Source of the DNA: Distichodus sexfasciatus
Taxonomy: Eukaryota > Chordata > Actinopteri > Characiformes > Distichodontidae
NCBI GenBank assembly: GCA_032718565.1
Contig: JAVGVS010000003.1
Location: 1,568,555 to 1,632,554, forward strand
Direction: 5' to 3'
Length of the DNA stretch: 64,000 nucleotides
Each line of letters begins with the position of its first letter. Positions within the stretch are counted from its first letter, which is position 1. Shown piece after piece: positions 35,813 to 48,100 of this stretch. The position numbers were made by a program, and so were the translations under genes. The notes below the pieces were generated by a model, which worked only from the letters and a program-made list of their open reading frames with translations, had not been told where the DNA came from and did not search any database.

Positions 35813-36050
35813 AAGTGATGATTTGTCACTGTGAACACAGCACATCACACACACAGTGCACCACAACCAAATGTGACCTCTGCATTTGACCCATCCATGA
35901 AAGAGTAGTGGGCAGCTTTTATTTGGCAGCATCCAGGGAGTAGTGCTTGGAGATGGTATTTTAATCATGAGTACCTCAGTGGTACCTTTACCAGTCTGGA
36001 ACCGGCAGCATTCCAATCACAGGCCCAACTCTGTTACGGTACCAACTTCC
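35813..36050 (-). repeat. SINE-A copy
   Basis: Antisense copy: gatttgtcactgtgaacac, gtgcaccacaaccaaatg, tgacctctgcatttgaccc, agtacctcagtggtacc, ending in gttacggtaccaacttcc (head). Confidence 0.85.
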
Positions 36051-36134
36051 CAATTATGACTCAAAGGCACAACGGACAGAACATCTGAGTGTAACTTACG
36101 CAAGACAAAAATCGAAAGAGCAATAATGTAACCC

Positions 36135-36298
36135 TTACTGTGTAGTATCTTTTTATATAGTGTTTAACATTAGTGTAGTTAGCTTTCTCTCTGTAGCTTG
36201 TAGTGTAGCTAACTACTATATTAAAACAGTATCTTATTTAATAATAAGTGGCTTGTAGCTCAGAAAGCTTCCGTTTAAAAGTAGCTTCCCCAACACTG
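36135..36298 (-). repeat. hAT-type end fragment
   Basis: Reading the minus strand it starts cagtgttggggaagctac and continues with gagctacaagccac and gctacactacaagctac. This is a typical CAGTGTTGGGGAAGC hAT-type end; the other end is missing. Confidence 0.55.
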
Positions 36299-37600
36299 AC
36301 ACCACCACACAAGTGCTGCATTTTATTCTGGCAGAAACACGACAAGAACCTGCTTTCTCCTGCTGGATTTTTCCACCTGGAAATAAATCCTGTATGTAAA
36401 CTCTGGCCCGGATCCCGGTGCTCATTAGGCAGACGAGAGATCATCTTTTTCCCTTTCCACTGTCCACGGATTTACACAGGCGACTCCTCGACACTCACAG
36501 CATGGCTTTAAAGTGTCAGCGGATATTTACAACCAACAGACGCCCGTCATCCCACTCGATTTACGTCTCGCAGTCAGCTCCAGGCGCTCATGAACCTGGC
36601 TGATTTCTGGCCGTGAAAAAGCTTTCAGACCTGCTGAGAGATGAGATGCAGGCATTCACGCAGACTTGTCCAGCTCTCTAAGGGGTAAAATTTCAGTTTT
36701 TGGAAGTAAAAGAGTCCTGCAGCCTTATTTCTTCTACCTGTTCACCAATTTTATGTCCAAAGAAATGTCCCACCGGACGTTGAAGTTTCTGAAACTAAAT
36801 TGGACATTTGTGATCATGTATGGGGGAGGAAGTATACAATACAACAATTATTGAACCATACAATCATTTCTATCACTTCTTTCTATCACTTTATTTAATA
36901 AAGCATTTGTTCAGACAACCTGAATATCAAACTTCAGTAGTTTCAAAGTTCTCTATAAGTAGGCTACAAACATTTCTAAAAAATAAGCTGTGTTTTCAGC
37001 AGTTACACTAAATGCACATTTGAGCTTGTGTTCACATGAACTTATCCAGAATCTAAATAGAAATACTCTTTAAAGTGAGCAAGAACAACTCACACAACAG
37101 CTGAACGGCTGGAGAAATAAATCCATTTGTGTCTGGTGTTTCTAAACTATTGTTAAGTTACTTTAGTCAGGAAGACATTTTTGTTTTAAATTTACATTTG
37201 AATTAAAGACTTTCCTCCTCTGTGAACACTTCTCTGTCTCTACTCTTTAGTATGGGTTCAAATCACAAGTTTCAGTCATGACAGCTAGGCTACCTCTCGC
37301 TTTTGTTAGTTTGTAACTCTGTGTACCTGCCTCGTCTTTTGAAGGTGGAAGGCTTATTTTTTTATTTATCATTTTTTGTATTGATGCTCTGGCCTCACTG
37401 ATCTTTGAATCAAAGTACTGATGGGACGTTTCACTCCAAATGCTTAGTCTGCTTGTTTTCTCTCTCACTCTCTCTTCATTATCTCTCCCTTTTAAAAGGA
37501 TGCTATATAACTGTTTCTTATTAATATCATCATCAACATCAGCATCATCAGCCTTCCTGGAAAGAACAAAAAGGGATCAGGCCTTACACCAGTGACATGA
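36299..37600. other. Intergenic DNA 3' of hs2st1
   Basis: 36300-36620 is repeat-free and somewhat GC-richer, a possible regulatory block. 36620-37600 is AT-rich. No coding homology seen. Confidence 0.4.
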
Positions 37601-38931
37601 TTTATTCAAAATGCATGAAAGACCATATGGACCAAGAAAACAAGTAATAAGAAAAGAATTCCAAACGAAAGGTGAAGGCTGAGGTTTACTGGACCGTTCG
37701 GTGATCGGAACGCTTGGATATGAAGGCACTATTGAGTGAGGAGCTAACACTGAAGTTAGTGTGCAGGTCACATTTGGAGAAATGGGGATCCAGATTACTC
37801 TAATTGACTAATCTGGAAATTTCCATCTACTGGACACCTTGTGTCCCTTTTAAATTTGCTCTTCTATACATGACACTTCCCAAGTCAGAACAACTGAGAA
37901 ACTGACGCAACCCGCATTATAAAACCTGTTGGAAGTAGATGTTGTGATTCTCAAGAGCTTTTCTAGCACATGTTGTGCTTCCAAGATCCACAATCCCCTT
38001 ACCAAAAAGCTTGAGATTAAAGTCCGTCTTCAACCCAAATCACTGTGGACTGCTCCATAGGAATCCACTGACTGAGAATCAAAACTTAAACAGGAAAAAA
38101 ACACAGATGTAAGAAATGAATTTTTTTGTTTGTTTGACTGAAGCATTTCACCAAAAAATACAAATGAGTTCAGTGTCCGTCCACTGTAACGCTAACGGTA
38201 TACCCCTACTGTTGTGTTCATCTCGTAGCCGTTTGGTCCGATTACATAAAATAGGTTTGTGTAGATACAACATGTACAGATCTGAATTCTACTCCACTGT
38301 CTCGTTTAGGATATAATACTTTTACTCAAGTCTGTAAACACTGTACACAGCATCCTATCGTAAAAAAGAGCCAAATATACACAACGCAGACGAAAAGAAA
38401 GAAAGATTTAAACACTTAGTAGTAAAAGGAGAAGGTGCTTTAATGTTGTGCCGCTGTCTGGTACAAAAAGAAGCTTTCCCCATTTTTCACCCTGTTAAGT
38501 TTCCTGCACAAATTCATCTCAACGTGTACATTATCTCTCCTTTTTTCATGTCTAAAGTGAATTCTAAAACATTCAAATCTGTCCAAAAAAAGTGAGGAAC
38601 TAAAACATTTCGACAGGGCAGAGAATCAAAGCACTCTAAGGTTCTAATTTCTGCAGTAACCGCCAGAGGGAACCACAACGCTCGTCTCAAGCTAAAAGCA
38701 GCTCCAATTTCCGACTTCTCTAATTCTCTCTAGTGTTAACCAGCGTAAAATATTTACAGCAGGCAGCACTGAGCTAACACAGGAGAACTCAACTCCATCC
38801 CCAAAAAGACTCTGTTTACACAGGCGGGAACTCGGGACGATCGCCTCTCACGATTCTGTCTCCTCCCCATCCTTGTGTGTAGAAGAGAAAGTTCTGGAGG
38901 CTCAAAAAAGTTGTGTGTGTGGGGCTTGGCT
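37601..38931 (-). other. hs2st1: Putative 3' UTR of hs2st1
   Basis: The stop codon of hs2st1 ends at 38932. Sequence downstream on the minus strand is free of recognised repeats to about 37600, unlike its surroundings. An AATAAA signal (minus strand) lies at 37606-37601, and an ATTAAA variant at 38444-38439 could serve a shorter form. The true cleavage site cannot be fixed without transcript data. Confidence 0.35.
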
Positions 38932-39158
38932 TCAGTTCACCTTGGGGTAAATCTTCTCGTAAAAGAAGTTCTGAGCCAGCACGTAGAGCTCCCCGTCCTT
39001 TTCCCGGACGCCGTGAGCTCGCACAAACTGGAACTGCTCCAGCGCAAACTCATAGAACTCGTTCTCCATCTTCCAGATGTCGGACTGCTGCAGCTTGGAG
39101 ATGGACTCCTTAGTGGGAGGCTTCTTCTCGCTCGTCTTCCTCAGGTGTGACTTCTTAC
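38932..39158 (-). CDS. hs2st1: hs2st1 exon 7, terminal coding exon
   Basis: 227 bases including the TGA stop at 38934-38932. Acceptor ttttaacag at 39159. Encodes GKKSHLRKTSEKKPPTKES through DIWKMENEFYEFALEQF and ends FFYEKIYPKVN. The C-terminal region contributes to the trimer and substrate site in the known structure. The last residues KVN compare with KSN in human. Confidence 0.97.
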
Positions 39159-42100
39159 CTGTTAAAAGACAGACAGGAATGTGGGCAGGTAAACAGAGCG
39201 ATACTAAACACACACGTCCATTAACATGCTGTAGAGTCTTACTTTATTGTTTAATTAGGGGTGAGCAATTAACTGAAAATGAACCAAAACCGACATTAGG
39301 CGCAGTTGGTAGCATGACAGTTACCCCTGTTTTACACTGGATGCGTGTCCGCTGCGGTGCGACTGCACTGCATTTCCATTCCGTCCGAGGCCGCCCGGCA
39401 ATTCGCACTGGATGCGTTTGTGGTCCGTATCTGATCCGGCACGCCGCTGGTTTGCGAGATCACATGATCACGGGAGAATTGTAAAAGATTGCACGGGATA
39501 ACGCAATAACAACCGTGGGTAAACCAACGGCGTTTGTTTTGCTGATTTCTGGGCACTACAAACATTATTAGCAGGCTTCCTAGTTCATTTTGTCCTTGTT
39601 GTTGCTCAGCTTTGTGTTTAATGTGTTTAGCATTGTGTTGCATTGCTGTGTTTGTCATACTTTGTTGTGTTGTAACCTACAGACAACAATTAATGCGTTT
39701 AAAGTCCATTTTTGAATGACATGGATTCAAGATTTTAGAGGGTCTGGGCTGGTATACAATTTCGTGTTTCTCCACCTCCAAAATTGACTTTTCGTCGTCC
39801 ATGATGTTGTGAAGGGATCGTCTGGAGTTGGCGCATGCGCTCTGTGTTGCGTTCTTGATCCGTATCCGTCAAAAATAGACTTGATGCGCATCTCGACGGA
39901 CTGCCAGACATGTGACGGAACACAGACACAGCGGAGACGCAACGCCGCGCAGCGGATCTGGTGTAAACTGATGCATTGACTTTATTGGCGGCGATTAGCT
40001 GCGGCTGCCGTGTCGGAGATGCACCGCAGCGGACACGCATCCAGTGTAAAACAGGGGTTAGTGTATTCGCCTCGTGATCGGAAGGTCATCGGTTCAAGTC
40101 CCGGGCTGGTAAAGGTACCACTGGGGTACTCATGAGCAAGGTACCATCCCAGGGTCAAATGCAGAGGTCACATTTCATTATGGTGCACTGTGTGCTGTGC
40201 TGTGTTAACAAGGACACTCACTTCTACTCTCAAGATTTCTTTATAATGTTGCACACAAGCGCCAGCCGCTGTCTATAATATTCCAAAACACTGTCATTGG
40301 ACGCATGAATGGTTACACAATCGAGCACACAGTTACCAAATAATCATCAAGCAATTATCCAAAATATTTCCTGAGGTAGTTTTCAATAACGTACTATACT
40401 GATCCGGTAGAATATTCATACATATGCACCAAAGCCATGTATTTGATCAAGTAAATTGTGATATAAATTTGATCTCATCCAGGCTCATAACTGAGGTTTA
40501 ACAGGACAGTGTTGAGAGTGTGTAGTGAGTTCAGTCGTGTCCAGCACCTGTCCGGTAGAGATCAGTGGCTCCTCTGAAGAAGCGAGGCAGTGCCGCCTCC
40601 AGCATCATGATGAAATCCTCCAACTCCTCTGTCACTCCCACCAGCAGGTACTCGTTCACCAGGTTATACTTAGCTTGCTCCAGAGCCCAGCGGCTGCCCA
40701 CGTTCCTACACGCACACACACATAATTAATAAATCATTTTCTTGCCCTTCCCTTTTTACCTCTCTTTTCATGTGCCCCCCTCTATGTGGATGTTCGACTG
40801 GAGCGGACTGTGCATGTATATTCTAATTGTTGCGTTGTTTGGTATTGTGCCCAAATAAAACTTGTAATTAAAAATAAAGTTGTCCTCTAAAGAGAGGTGG
40901 CGGGCTTAAAAAAAACAAACAAAAAAAATAAAAATAAAAATAAAATTAATAAATAACACGCTTCATGATTCATACCGTGTTAAAAACTGATGTATTTTGT
41001 CTTCACACTTAATTTTAGTATTGACTAATGCGTTTGATAATGTTTAGAAGAAATAAATAGTATTAACAACACATAACACATGGTGTTAACATACTGTGAA
41101 TTTATATAGTTGAAGAGAAGATCATTTGTCACATATAGTTATATACACTACCAGTCAAAAGTTTGGACACATCTTCCCATTCCATGTTTTTTCATTATTT
41201 TCGTTACTATTTACATTGTAGATTCTCACTAAAGGCATCAAAACTATGAATGAACTGTGTAAAGGCTATTTGACCAAGAAGGAGAGTGATGGAGTGCTGC
41301 GCCAGATGGCCTGGCCTCCACAGTCACCTGACCTAAACCCAATCGAGATGGTTTGGGATGAGATGGACCGCAGAGTGAAGGCAAAAGGGCCAACAAGTGC
41401 TCAGCATCTCTGGGAACTCCTTCAAGAATGTTGGAAAACCATTTCAGGTGACTACCTCATGAAGCTTATCGAGAGAATGCCAAGAGTGTGCAAAGCAGTG
41501 ATCAAAGCACAAGGTGGTTATTTTCAAGAATCTAAGATATAAAACATGTTTTGGGTTATTTCACACTTTTTGTTTACTACAGAATTCCATATGTGTTCAT
41601 TCCTAGTGCCTTCAGTGAGAATCTACAATGTCAATAGTCATGATAATAAAGAATACAACATTGAATGGGAAGGTGTGTACTTTTGACTGGTAGTGTAAGT
41701 ACAGGTGGGCGGAGGTTCTCAGATAGGAGGGTGCAGTCATTGGTCAAGGTTATTAAGAACAGTTAAAAGCCGTGGTGGCATGTCCAGATAAAAACTATTA
41801 TCAATGATTTTTATGATAGTTATGTTAGATTTTTAAGCATTAGGTGGTGAGTTGATCACTTTTGGAGACAACAGAGGTTAGGACACTCGTCTCTGGACCA
41901 TGAGGTCATGGGCTCGAATCCAGCCTCCAGCACTACCACCACTGGGTCCCTAGGAAAGACCGTTAACCCCAAAATGCTCTCAGGGCGACTGTCACTAAAT
42001 TAGGAAAATCGAAGTCGCTCTGGATAAGAGTGTCTGCTAAATGCCGTAAATGTAAATATATTAGACCTGTCTAACACTAGATGTCAGCACAGAGACCAAG

Positions 42101-45100
42101 AGTCCTGTTAAAAGGGTCTATTTGTACAGTGAGAAAGTCAGTGAGAAAGACAAACAAACTGTGTGCAGCTCTTGTGATTACAATTCTGCAAAACTCCAGC
42201 TGTAGTTTATTTATATGTAGAGAGAGGCCCACCAGCACTCTGAGTAATGTCCACAGAAAAACGGGATCTGAAGCCAGAGTTTCTCAGGAGCACAGTCAGA
42301 TCCTCCCGAAGAGACACACTCATCAAATGTCTGAAACAAGAAGGAAGGAAAACATTTAGATCTCTCTCTCTCTCTCTCACACACACACAGTCACACACAG
42401 TCACACACACACACGCACAGTCCCTGTATTACTATCTTTGTGAGGTCTTTCCATAGGCTCCCATAATGACTAGATGTATATAATTTTACACCTAGACCTA
42501 ATCCTATCCCTAATCTTAACCTCAGTAACCAAAAGCACATCTTTTACCTCTTATAGTTTGTCAAATAAAACAAGCACATTTTCTATAAAGTCATTTTTCC
42601 TCATGGGGACCTCTCAAATGTCCCCACAAAGCCCCAAAAAACAGATAAAAGTGACTTTAGGGGACAAAAAGGCCCCCCAAAGCGATAAATACATGAACAC
42701 ACACATACACCAAAAAACAGGCAATAAAACAGTGCATAGTTACATGACAGATGTGTTGATATTGTCTAAATGTAGAGTGTGGGCTAACAGCAGATAACTT
42801 AGTAATCAGCATCTGTGATGACCAATAAATACAAATAAAAAAGAGTTTTAACTTTTAACAATTGCATATAAATTTTAGTCAAAAATCATTGTATATATTT
42901 AGTGTTTCTGTGAAAAACCAATTATATAGCATTAGCATTAACCGATTTTTAATCATCAAATTTCCAAAAGAAAAGATATTTTTATATATGTCAGACTGGT
43001 ATAAGAAAAAAGCTGCATCAGTAGTAACTGGGGCATGAATCAACATCCATATAATTGTTTGGAGCTCCTTACTGGATCCAATTATTTTGGATTTGTCACC
43101 GTGTCATAAATATCGACATAAAAATGAGCCTTCTTTCAATTCAGCGTCTCTTTGCTTGAGGTGTCATATGACTCTGACAGCTGAGTTGCCTTCTTCAACA
43201 GTAAATACTGTTGAAGGGGGAAAAGAAGGTTGGAGGAGGATGTCTGCTGTGTGTTATTTACAGATTAAAATAAAGTTGACTAATATATTCACATCATTCA
43301 AAAGTAAAAACTTCTCCAAAATATGATGATTTAATAAACAAACTGACTCGCATTACCCCATTTCAACTGGACCCCACAACAGATTTGTGAAAAGATGTAA
43401 GTGCCACAAAAAACACCAGCACCTAACTTCCTCCTGTTACTAGGATGGAGGTCAGAAATCATCTTTTCACCTTTTTATCCCCCTGTTTCCTGCGTCTCAG
43501 GCCGGGTCGGTAGTCGTCCCCAAAGCGCAGGAAGTAGTAATAGGACACGAGCCGCTCGATGGGGTCCCGAACTACATTGATGTAAATGGGCTTTGCCTTC
43601 ACTCCAAACCTACGCACAAACAGGGCAGATCAGAGATGTCCGACTACTCAACAAAGCCTGCGTGTGTTCACAGAGACATGTTTTTCATTAATATATTCAT
43701 TCATTATCCGAACCACTTAATCCCTATCGGGGTCGCGGGGACCGGAACCTATCCCGGGACTACAGGTGTGAGGCAGGAATCAACCCTGGGCAGTCACCAA
43801 CACACTGCAGGGCACATACTTTCACACAATCACACTCTCATTCACACCTTAAGGGTCCAATTTAGAGTCGCCAATTAACCTACATTAAATGCCTTTGGAC
43901 TGTGGGAGGAAACCAGAGCACCTGGAGGAAACCCACGCGAACACGGGTAGAGCATGCAAACCCGGGGAACAAAGCCAGGACGTTCTCGTTGTGAAGCGGC
44001 AGCGCTAACCACTGTGCCACCGTGCCGCCCCTTGAAATGTAATTATTTTTGGCGAAATTTACTATGCTAAATGTGAATACACACCCATAACCAGTGTAGA
44101 ACACTGACAAGAAAATAACACAACCAGATACACAATACAGTACTAAATAAACAGACTTTACAGATTTAAAATAAACAAATTTTCTACAGATTGTTTTGAA
44201 TGATTATGATAGTTAAGGCACTACAATAAAAAAAAATATTGTTTATGAATTGTCTTGTAACTTTTAATACTTTAATTAAACGATGGGATAAATTCACAGC
44301 TTCTTTAGAATTTTTTCTGCATTTGATTTTCTGCGAAACATTAAAAAAAAACATGATCATTAAAATCTCATAAAAATATATGTACACTTCAATATTTACT
44401 AGAAATGCTGGATGTTTTTAATAAGTATGTTTTGGTACAAAAATGATCAGAAATTTGGACAAAATTTCTGGTAAGTAAAAGATAAATGCAGCGGCATTAA
44501 CTATTAGCTGCAATACCGCCGTAAACCGCCAGAGTGCAGCTGCAGACCTGCTAAAAAAACACAGTTGATGTTTTGGTCAGAGCTGCCAGGCCAGAGCTGT
44601 ACTGACACAACTGATAAATGATAGATTTCTTTCAGTATCAGCTCAGATCAGCACAAAGCTGCAATGCTGAGATCAAGTCGACCGTTATAACATTTTCTGC
44701 ATTTACACATCTAAACTGAAAACACTCACTTAGAGAAATCCAGGTAGGCAACATGTCCGTGGTAGAAACCCGGTTTCATCTCCCTCCAGGTCGTCACGTT
44801 TCTCACGAACCTCACCTAGAACACACACAGACACACAGAGTAGGTTTGGGAAATATATCAAATAGCACAATATGAACCAGTGAACAGACTTTTATTTCTT
44901 GCACCAAATTTGTGATGCATGTTAGTGCCATGGTTTAGCTGTTCACAAACCAGCTCAAAAAGAATGTGTTTAATCACTTTTATTTTGACGGTTTTATGTC
45001 AAATCTATTAAAATAGTTCCTGTATTTTGTTTATGCCTCATCATATAAAGTCTGTGCAATTACATCCAAATACATAACTGAATATACACACAATATACAT

Positions 45101-48100
45101 CTGACTTCTTTTAGAGTAAAATTCATTAATTCATTCATTATCCGAGCCGCTTAATGTCAACTGGAGTCGCGGGGGAACCGGAGCCTATCCTAGGAACTAC
45201 AGACGCAAGGTGGGTACCAACCTTGGGCAGACACCAACACACAGCATAACACACACACTTAGAGTAACAGCAATTAGAAAAAAATAAAACGCATCAACAT
45301 TTGGTCAAAAAATAACGTAATGAACTTTGAGTCACATCGTCCAGCCCTAACACACAGTATAATTAATATTACTAATAATATCTACAACAGCACAGGAAAA
45401 CCAATTTAGTTCTTTTACAACATGTAGTTGCAGTTAGTACCTAGCCCTTACAACAATTTATAATGTTTAAACATTATGAAGGCAGTCAAGAGCAATGCAG
45501 TAGCAACGAGATGGAACATGTTATTCCTGGGCTCACATCAGCTTTCAGTTCATCACCCTACTGTGGTCCTGGCCTGTTCCCCACCAACAGGGAGGCGGTG
45601 GCATCTGGTGGGGGGAGGCATCACAGCCAGCAGGTAGACTGGCATTTACTGGAAAAGGCAGCCACAAATAACACCCTGCTTTTCTTTTCTTTTCTCGGAG
45701 GCATTTTGTTTCCCGTGTGCCGGATGGAGGTGACGCGAATACAAATGTGAGGACAGACACACACACACTCTTGTATTACTATCTTCGTGGGTTACCAATA
45801 CTACAGCTACACCTAATTCTAACCTTAACTTCAACCTCAGGATCCAAAAACCAAATCTCTCACCTCATTTAGTTTTTCAAATAAAACGTGGAATTTTTCC
45901 TTATGAAGTTTGTTCCTTATTGGGACCTGTTACCACATACCAAAATGTTCACACAAAGCCATAAAAAATATCTACCTATCTTTATTACCTATCTTTTAGT
46001 GGGCAGCCAGGTCCTCACAGCACCCTGAATCTATGAACACACACACACACACACACACACCAACCAGTGAGCACTCAGTCCAATCACTGCTGCAACCTAC
46101 AGAACAGAGGTGTTGGGTTAAAGGGAAAAAAGAGAAATCACAATAATGACCGCTGTCTTTTCACGCCGTCTTTTCACCCATCAATAAGCAGAAGCTATTT
46201 TCCGCTCACTCACAGAACAGTTTTAAACAGACAGCAGAAAATGGCAAACACCGACTGCAATCAACTTGGCCACCTGCTGCTGCTGCTGCCGGCGTTACAG
46301 AGAATTCTGGGTCCATCGCATTTTGTGAGCCTAGGGGGCGCCGTTTCATATTCTCTAGCTGGACAAACAAAGTGAATTTAAGTGATTATTTATCATTGTG
46401 AACACACCACAGAACAGCGGTGCACTGTGTGCTGTGATGTGTTACCAATGACAAATAATCATTTACTTAAATAAACTTAAATTAACTGTGCACCACAACA
46501 AAATGTGACCTCTGCATTTGACCCATCCGTGAAGGAGCAGTGAGCAGCATTTTCCGGCAGCATCCGGGGAGCAGTGCTTGTGGTAGGTACCTTATTCATG
46601 AGTACCTTAGCGATAACAGTCCGGGACTTGAACTAGTGACCTTCCGATCACAGGGCCCTAACCATTAGGCTCCCAAATGCCAACTAAGTGCACTTTGCTT
46701 GCACAAGATCGATACACAGTTTACGCAAAGGAGTGAAATCACGAAAAGCCTGGTGGATCATCGATACTTTGTGCAAGGCAGTCCAATAATATAATTACAT
46801 AGTTATAATTCTAGTTTTAAACAACATTGAAGTGGGAAATAACATTAAATTTAAAGTACCAACCTTGTATAATTTTGTACTTTTTGGTAGGTTGTTTTTT
46901 TAAATATAACCAGTTAGACACACTCAATATTTCTCAATATATAAAAGTACATACATTTTTCAGAAAATAAAAAAATATATGTACTTTATACACTATATTG
47001 CCAAAAGTATTCACTCACCCATCAAAATAATTAAATTCAGGTGTTCCAATCACTTCCATGGTCACAGGTGTATAACTTCAAGCACCTAAGCAGGAGATGT
47101 TGGACAATTTCATGCTCCCAACTTTGTGGAAACAGTCTGGGGATGGCCCCTTCCTGTTCCAACATGACTGCGCACCAGCGCACAAAGCAAGGATCATAAG
47201 ACCTGGATGAGCGAGTTTGGTGTGGAAGACCTTGACTGGCCTGAGTCCTGACCTCAACCCGACAGAACACACAGATGAATTAGAGCGGAGACTGCGAGCC
47301 GGGCCTTCTCGTCCAACATCAGCGTCTGACCTCACAAATGTGCTTCTGCAAGAATGGTCAAAAATTCCCATAAACACACTCCTAAACCTTGTGGAGAGCT
47401 TGCCCAGAAGAGCTGAAGCTGTAATAGCTGCAAAGGGTGGGCTGACGTCACATTAAACCCTATGGATTAAGAATGGGACGTCACTTAAGTATATTCTATC
47501 AGAAATTGTGACTGCATACCAATTTCGCATCTTCGTTCAGCATGAAAAGGTAAAACAGCACCCCTTACGCTCACACAGTTCAGTGCAACACCGGTTTTAC
47601 GCCGCCTCAAACAAAACCGACGGGCCGTGTACCAAACCGCATGCTGCAGGGCCAGATCATGCGCCGGCGACTTTTTTTTCTTTCGTTACGAGCTGTAGAG
47701 GGGTAAAGAGTGGCCCGAGAGCTCAGGGCGAGGGATGAAAAATGGTGGCAGAATCGGAGGTGACGGAGCTTGTTAGAGGGAACTAGGGAGGGGGAGAGGG
47801 AGAGAGAGAGAGAGAGAGAGTACAGCACACTGCCTTAACAGCACACAAGGTCACAGGTATACACTCAAACACACACACTTTTACACACACACACATTTAC
47901 TTCAGTATTCTTTTGGGGACATTCCAGAGACATAATGACGACTAGCTAAATAAGCCTATTATTGCCTCTAGACCCAACACTAGCCATAACTACACTACAA
48001 CAAATGAGGTATTTCAGCCGTTATATTTTTTTAGTCCTTTTAACACAGAGCGTGCACCACTGAAAGCAGCAGAGGGAAACACTTTCCTTTTTGTAATGTA

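Larger units (their letters stand above)
40706..42232 (-). other. hs2st1: hs2st1 intron 5
   Basis: Non-coding in the gene's strand. Contains an A-rich run at 40910-40960, part of the 'caagatt' type repeat at 41111-41144 continuing after 41696, the Tc1 element inserted into it, and a SINE-B. Confidence 0.9.

Noticed and set aside
35193..36298. One large hAT element from cagtgttgg (35193) to ccaacactg (36298)
   Set aside because: The flanking 8 bases differ (aaatcaac versus acaccacc) and the subterminal parts do not match as inverted repeats, so these are two separate fragments.
39332..39658. 108-residue minus-strand frame inside the Harbinger-like element
   Set aside because: No transposase or Myb-like motifs; the element is short and both ends are present, so it is non-autonomous.
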